Made by a program: the position numbers and the translations under genes. A stretch of DNA of 64,000 nt from NCBI GenBank assembly GCA_963726365.1, contig CAVSCI010000005.1:62001-126000 (forward strand). The letters are read 5' to 3'. This DNA is from JAABQG01 sp963726365 (lineage in GTDB: Bacteria; Pseudomonadota; Gammaproteobacteria; Burkholderiales; Burkholderiaceae_C). This document shows, piece by piece, positions 60,605 through 64,000 of this stretch. The notes under the pieces were generated by a model, which saw only the letters and a list, made by a program, of their open reading frames with translations, had not been told where the DNA came from and searched no databases. Within the stretch, counting starts at the first letter, position 1, and every line of letters begins with the position of its first letter.

Positions 60605-61747
60605 ATGACAGCCAGACAACGCATCGTCGTGGGATTGAGTGGCGGCGTGGACTCCGCCGTGACGGCCTACCTGCTCAAGCAGCAAGGCTACGAGGTCATC
60701 GGCATCTTCATGAAGAACTGGGAAGACGACGATGACAGCGAGTACTGCTCGTCCAACATCGACTTCGTGGACGCCGCCGCCGTGGCCGACGTGATCGGCA
60801 TCGAGATCGAGCACGTCAACTTTGCCGCCGAGTACCGCGACCGCGTGTTTGCCGAATTCCTGCGCGAGTACCAGGCCGGCCGCACGCCGAACCCGGACAT
60901 CCTGTGCAACGCCGAGATCAAGTTCAAGGCTTTCCTCGACCACGCCATGCGCCTGGGCGCCGAGAAGATCGCCACGGGCCACTACGCCCGCGTGCGGCTG
61001 AACGCGACGACCGGGCGCCACGAACTGCTCAAAGGCCTGGACCCGACCAAAGACCAGAGCTACTTCCTGCACCGGCTGAACCAGGCGCAGCTGTCGAAGA
61101 CGCTGTTCCCCGTGGGCGAACTGCACAAGTCCGAGGTGCGGCGCATTGCCAGCGAGATCGGCCTGCCGAACGCGAAGAAGAAGGACTCCACCGGCATCTG
61201 CTTCATCGGCGAGCGGCCGTTCCGCGAGTTCCTGAACCGCTACATAAGCAGGGAGCCCGGGCCGATCAAGGACGAGCACGGACGGACCATCGCCCAGCAT
61301 GTGGGCCTGAGCTTCTACACGCTGGGCCAGCGCCAGGGGCTGGGCATTGGTGGCCTCAAGGCCAAAGGCGCGGCACTGAAGGCCGCGCAGGCCCGGGGGT
61401 TGCGCGGCGTCGGCGAGCATGAGCCCTGGTTCGTGGCACGCAAGGACATGGCCACCAACACGTTGTGGGTGGTGCAGGGCCACGACCACCCCTGGCTGCT
61501 GTCAAGCGCGCTGGATGCGGCCGATGCCAGCTGGTGCGCCGGTGAGCAGCCCGCGCCGGGCGACTACGCCGCCAAGACGCGCTACCGGCAGGCCGACGCG
61601 GCCTGCCACCTGACCGTCGAGACGCCGGACGCCTTCAGCTTGCGCTTTTCGCAACCGCAATGGGCGGTGACGCCGGGGCAGAGCGCGGTGCTGTACGACG
61701 GCGAGGTCTGCCTGGGCGGCGGTGTGATCTCCGGTGCGCGGGACTGA
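60605..61747 (+). CDS. mnmA: tRNA-specific 2-thiouridylase
   Basis: 380-residue enzyme that places sulfur on U34 of tRNAs for Lys, Glu and Gln. The PP-loop VVGLSGGVDSAVTAYLL lies at residues 8-24. The two catalytic cysteines are in NPDILCNAEIKFK (C101) and DSTGICFIGER (C199). The C-terminal TusE-interacting and tRNA-binding domains are complete, ending LGGGVISGARD. The length matches E. coli MnmA (368). It stands alone here, with no Nudix neighbour. Confidence 0.97.
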   Translation: MTARQRIVVGLSGGVDSAVTAYLLKQQGYEVIGIFMKNWEDDDDSEYCSSNIDFVDAAAVADVIGIEIEHVNFAAEYRDRVFAEFLREYQAGRTPNPDILCNAEIKFKAFLDHAMRLGAEKIATGHYARVRLNATTGRHELLKGLDPTKDQSYFLHRLNQAQLSKTLFPVGELHKSEVRRIASEIGLPNAKKKDSTGICFIGERPFREFLNRYISREPGPIKDEHGRTIAQHVGLSFYTLGQRQGLGIGGLKAKGAALKAAQARGLRGVGEHEPWFVARKDMATNTLWVVQGHDHPWLLSSALDAADASWCAGEQPAPGDYAAKTRYRQADAACHLTVETPDAFSLRFSQPQWAVTPGQSAVLYDGEVCLGGGVISGARD

Positions 61748-61883
61748 CGGGGATCGATTGGCGCAGGCGCCGCATCCTGCGGTGCCACATTTTTCGAAGC
61801 GGATTTGATATTTCTCAAACCCGACGATCAGGGTTTACCCGAGAATCGCCGAATCTTTGATTTTTCGAACTGCCCTCACCGCC

Positions 61884-62201
61884 ATGATCCGTCAATCCGC
61901 CGCCCCATCCCCCAGCCACCCCGCCCGTAGCGCATTCCATCGCAAGCTGGCCATGATCTGGACCATCGGCACCCTGCTACCCCTGGCCATGCTGGCGCTG
62001 CTTTACGTTCTGGCCCCCCTGCCCATGACGACCGCCACGCTGGACATCCTGCGCACCGCCAACCGGTTCGCGGGCACGGTCGTTTTGCTCCACTGGGGCA
62101 TCACGCTGGCGGTCTGGGCGGCGAGCAAGGTCGTCAAGCCGGCTCAACGCCAGGAGGCGGGCTGGCAGAGCATCAAGCTGGTGCGCCGCGCCGACGCCTG
62201 A
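61884..62201 (+). CDS. Small two-helix membrane protein, paralogue 1
   Basis: 105-residue protein. ATG 61884 (MIRQSAAPS) is chosen; an ATG at 61857 would add nine residues. A basic N-terminus leads to a first helix (KLAMIWTIGTLLPLAMLALLYVLA), a loop with PMTTATLDILRTANRFAG, and a second helix (VVLLHWGITLAVWAA). The protein encoded at 62396 has the same layout and shared residues. Function unknown; a strong terminator follows it. Confidence 0.78.
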   Translation: MIRQSAAPSPSHPARSAFHRKLAMIWTIGTLLPLAMLALLYVLAPLPMTTATLDILRTANRFAGTVVLLHWGITLAVWAASKVVKPAQRQEAGWQSIKLVRRADA

Positions 62202-62221
62202 TGCCAGTGATGAAGTAGCCG

Positions 62222-62247
62222 AAGGCCTGCCAAGCAGGCCTTTTTCT
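62222..62247 (+). terminator. Rho-independent terminator
   Basis: AAGGCCTGC (62222-62230) pairs perfectly with GCAGGCCTT (62234-62242), loop CAA, followed by TTTTTC. It separates the two small membrane protein genes. Confidence 0.88.
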
Positions 62248-62267
62248 TTAAAAGACCCGTCCCCATA

Positions 62268-62335
62268 CCCCAATATCAATAGCAGGTGAAGACCATTCCA
62301 CGCTGGGATGATCATATTTTTGTCGCAATTTCCTG
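62268..62335 (+). repeat. Dispersed AT-rich repeat, copy G
   Basis: CAATAGCAGGTGAAGACC followed by ATTCCACGCTGGGATG, then ATCATATTTTTGTCG, matches the family core. It lies between the terminator at 62222 and the second small membrane protein gene, where it may contain the start of that transcript. Confidence 0.65.
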
Positions 62336-62395
62336 CATCCGGCGACGGAGCCGGGAATCCCGGACAATGAAAGCCACTCAACGACAGGAATCGGC

Positions 62396-62743
62396 ATGAA
62401 CTGGTTGCGCAAACTGCCAGGATTTCAGCGCTCGGCCCCGGGGCTGGAGTGGAAGCTGTGGCGCAAGCTGCCCGCCATCCTGGCCGCCGGCACGGCCCTG
62501 CCCCTGCTGGGCATGCTGGCCGTGCGGCTCTGGGCGACCGAGCCCATGACCGCCGCCACCGAGCGCCTGGTCACCCTGGCCGACTTCTTTGCCATCGCCC
62601 TGATCGTTCTGCACTGTACCCTGGTGCTGACCGTGGCCATTGGCTGCGTCATCGTCATGCTGATGAAGGGCCCGGCCTACGTGGCCGACGGCTACGAGGT
62701 ATCGCACAGCGACCGGCCCAGGCCCTCTGACCCCGCGCCCTGA
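62396..62743 (+). CDS. Small two-helix membrane protein, paralogue 2
   Basis: 115-residue protein with the same plan as the one at 61884: a basic start, helix one (KLPAILAAGTALPLLGMLAVRLWA), a shared PMTAATERLVTLADFFA loop, and helix two (IALIVLHCTLVLTVAIGCVIVML). Shared positions include KL, GT-LPL, ML, PMT-AT and LH. A cytoplasmic or periplasmic tail (YVADGYEVSHSDRPRP) is extra. It precedes the SoxH-like hydrolase gene by 72 bases. Confidence 0.78.
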   Translation: MNWLRKLPGFQRSAPGLEWKLWRKLPAILAAGTALPLLGMLAVRLWATEPMTAATERLVTLADFFAIALIVLHCTLVLTVAIGCVIVMLMKGPAYVADGYEVSHSDRPRPSDPAP

Positions 62744-62815
62744 CGCTGCGGCAATGCGCACGGCCACCCCAACCGGTAGCGACCCGCATCCGACACTTTG
62801 AAACAAGACCTTTCC

Positions 62816-63850
62816 ATGCCGCCATCCGCCGCCCACCCAATCTCCACCACCCGACGCACCCTGCTGGGCGCAGGCGCCGCGCTGGGCATCGCCGGTTTGG
62901 GCCTGTGGCCGGAAGCCCGCCTGTTCGCGCAGCAGCTGGGCGACTTCATCGAAGGCCCGCCCATGCCCGACATCGCGCCGCAGCAACTGTCAAAGCACGT
63001 CTGGCTGATCTACGCGACCGACGGCTTCCCCACGCCCGAGAACCGCGGCATGATGGCCAGCGTGATCTTCGTGGTCACCAGCGCGGGCGTGGTGGTGCTG
63101 GACTCGGGCAGCTCGCTGCAGATCGGCCAGATGGCGATCCGCATGATCAGGAAGGTCACGCCGCTGCCGGTGGTGGCGGTGTTCAACAGCCACTACCACG
63201 GCGACCATTGGCTCGGCAACCACGCCTTCGTGCAGGCCTATGGCCAGCAGCTGCCGATTTACGCACTGCCCCACACCATCGAGCAGATCCGTGGCGTGGA
63301 AGGCAACCTGTGGCGCAACCTCATGGAGCGCTGGACGAACCAGGCCACGGCCGGCACCCAGGTCGTGCCGCCCAACCGGGAGGCCGTGCCGGGCCAGGTG
63401 CTGAAGTTCGGCGACGTGACGCTCAAGCTGCACCACTACGGCCGCGCGCACACGCCGTCGGATCTGTGCGTGGAGGTGGTCGAAGACAAGGTCACCGCCG
63501 TGGGCGACATCGCGATGACCAACCGCATCGCCAATATCGACGACGGCTCCTACCCTGGCACCTTCAAGTACTACGCGGCACTGAAGGCCGCCGCCGGTGA
63601 CCAGCTCTGGGTGCCAGGCCACGGCGAAGCCCGGCGCGACCTGCTCACGACTTATGGCACCTTCCTGGCCGGCATCTGGGAGCCCTGCCTGCAAGCCGTG
63701 AAGGACGGCAAGACCGAGGGCGAGGCCCGGGCCATGGTGATGAAGGATCCGCGCGTGGCCAGCCGCGCCGCCACGATGCAGGGTTTCGACAGCAACATCG
63801 GCAAGTACACCAGCCTGGCGTACCTCGAAGCCGAGAAAGAGGCGTTCTAG
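62816..63850 (+). CDS. Exported SoxH-like MBL-fold zinc hydrolase
   Basis: 344-residue metallo-beta-lactamase-fold protein. ATG 62816 is chosen; a TTG at 62798 is possible. The N-terminus has a Tat-like signal, TTRRTLLGAGAALGIAGLGL, so it folds before export to the periplasm. The zinc motif NSHYHGDHWLGNH is near residue 125, HYGRAHTPSDLCV near 210, and VPGHGEARRD near 265. The sequence resembles SoxH and the zinc hydrolases linked to quinoprotein relay systems. Its substrate is unknown. It converges with a thioesterase gene, stops overlapping. Confidence 0.88.
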   Translation: MPPSAAHPISTTRRTLLGAGAALGIAGLGLWPEARLFAQQLGDFIEGPPMPDIAPQQLSKHVWLIYATDGFPTPENRGMMASVIFVVTSAGVVVLDSGSSLQIGQMAIRMIRKVTPLPVVAVFNSHYHGDHWLGNHAFVQAYGQQLPIYALPHTIEQIRGVEGNLWRNLMERWTNQATAGTQVVPPNREAVPGQVLKFGDVTLKLHHYGRAHTPSDLCVEVVEDKVTAVGDIAMTNRIANIDDGSYPGTFKYYAALKAAAGDQLWVPGHGEARRDLLTTYGTFLAGIWEPCLQAVKDGKTEGEARAMVMKDPRVASRAATMQGFDSNIGKYTSLAYLEAEKEAF

Positions 63851-64000
63851 CCGGCGGGCATCCCGAAACTCTCGGGCATCTGCACCGCCACCACTTCGCC
63901 GCGCGCCGTGGCGACGCCGCCGGCCAGCACCGTGGTTTCGACGACCACCTTGCGGCCCTTGATCTCCTTCACGCGGCCGCGCAGCTCCAGTTCGCCGGCC
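63847..64000 (-). CDS. Hotdog-fold thioesterase (PaaI-like), C-terminal end
   Basis: The last 50 residues of a gene that continues beyond the window. The visible part (GELELRGRVKEIKGRKVVVE, then ARGEVVAVQMPESFG) fits the final beta-hairpin of PaaI-type acyl-CoA thioesterases. Its stop (63847-63849) overlaps the stop of the convergent hydrolase. The substrate cannot be inferred from this fragment. Confidence 0.7.
   Translation of the reverse strand, partial: AGELELRGRVKEIKGRKVVVETTVLAGGVATARGEVVAVQMPESFGMPAG

Noticed and set aside
1..64000. tRNA, rRNA, CRISPR arrays, prophage genes, insertion sequences and riboswitches
   Set aside because: I looked for tRNA T-arm patterns, regular short repeats, transposase or integrase motifs and known leader patterns and saw none I could support.

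Overview
The window is chromosomal DNA from a GC-rich betaproteobacterium, most likely family Comamonadaceae (Rhodoferax/Polaromonas/Hydrogenophaga-like). Supporting signs are two Bug-family (tripartite tricarboxylate) periplasmic receptors, the hpf-ptsN-hprK cluster, the leuS-lptE-holA and bamE-dapB gene orders, the proteobacterial type of glutamate-cysteine ligase, and dispersed AT-rich repeats. I see no rRNA, tRNA, CRISPR array, prophage or insertion sequence. No gene-free stretch exceeds 300 bases; the longest are 19741-20008, 47601-47848 and 52539-52774.

Layout. 1-4145: the 5' end of argS, a LysR regulator, then two phosphofructokinases in tandem, one predicted to use PPi and one ATP-like. 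4329-10389: a SlyD-like prolyl isomerase, then a LysR-SDR-Bug receptor-tcuA-tcuB locus for tricarballylate-type acids. 10504-16101: a Nudix hydrolase, the proton-pumping transhydrogenase pntAB and fadD. 16104-18745: a methylthioadenosine salvage (DHAP shunt-like) locus, mtnP-aldolase-mtnA, carrying many single-base indels. 18754-23836: corA, an MFS transporter, hpf-ptsN-hprK and fur. 23917-37725: a long plus-strand run of envelope, translation and redox genes (bamE, dapB, exbBD, leuS, lptE, holA, proA, a DUF6352-like gene, gshA, kup, gshB).

37853-42679: a glutamine amidotransferase with an MFS pump, two small proteins, a HIT protein and a polyphosphate:AMP phosphotransferase. 42796-47600: a minus-strand operon (biotinyl carrier, GntR, CaiB CoA-transferase, Bug receptor, carboxyltransferase) that looks like a self-contained acid uptake, CoA activation and biotin-dependent carboxyl transfer system without its own biotin carboxylase. 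47849-50013: a D-cysteine desulfhydrase/cysteate lyase-like enzyme with a periplasmic binding protein. 50185-55816: a DUF2855 protein, a frameshifted metallo-beta-lactamase gene, a tiny lipoprotein, a frameshifted malate synthase G and a haloacid dehalogenase. 56013-64000: a long acyl-CoA transferase, a split YeeE/YedE sulfur transporter, an alpha/beta hydrolase, mnmA, two related small membrane proteins, a SoxH-like zinc hydrolase and the end of a thioesterase.

The most unusual signal is a family of at least seven diverged ~60-base repeats, sharing a core close to TTTGACGCTGG preceded by ATAGCAGAC. Five lie between genes, and two appear to lie inside the reading frames of leuS and the haloacid dehalogenase, in the same phase. 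This suggests a mobile palindromic-type element that can be translated.
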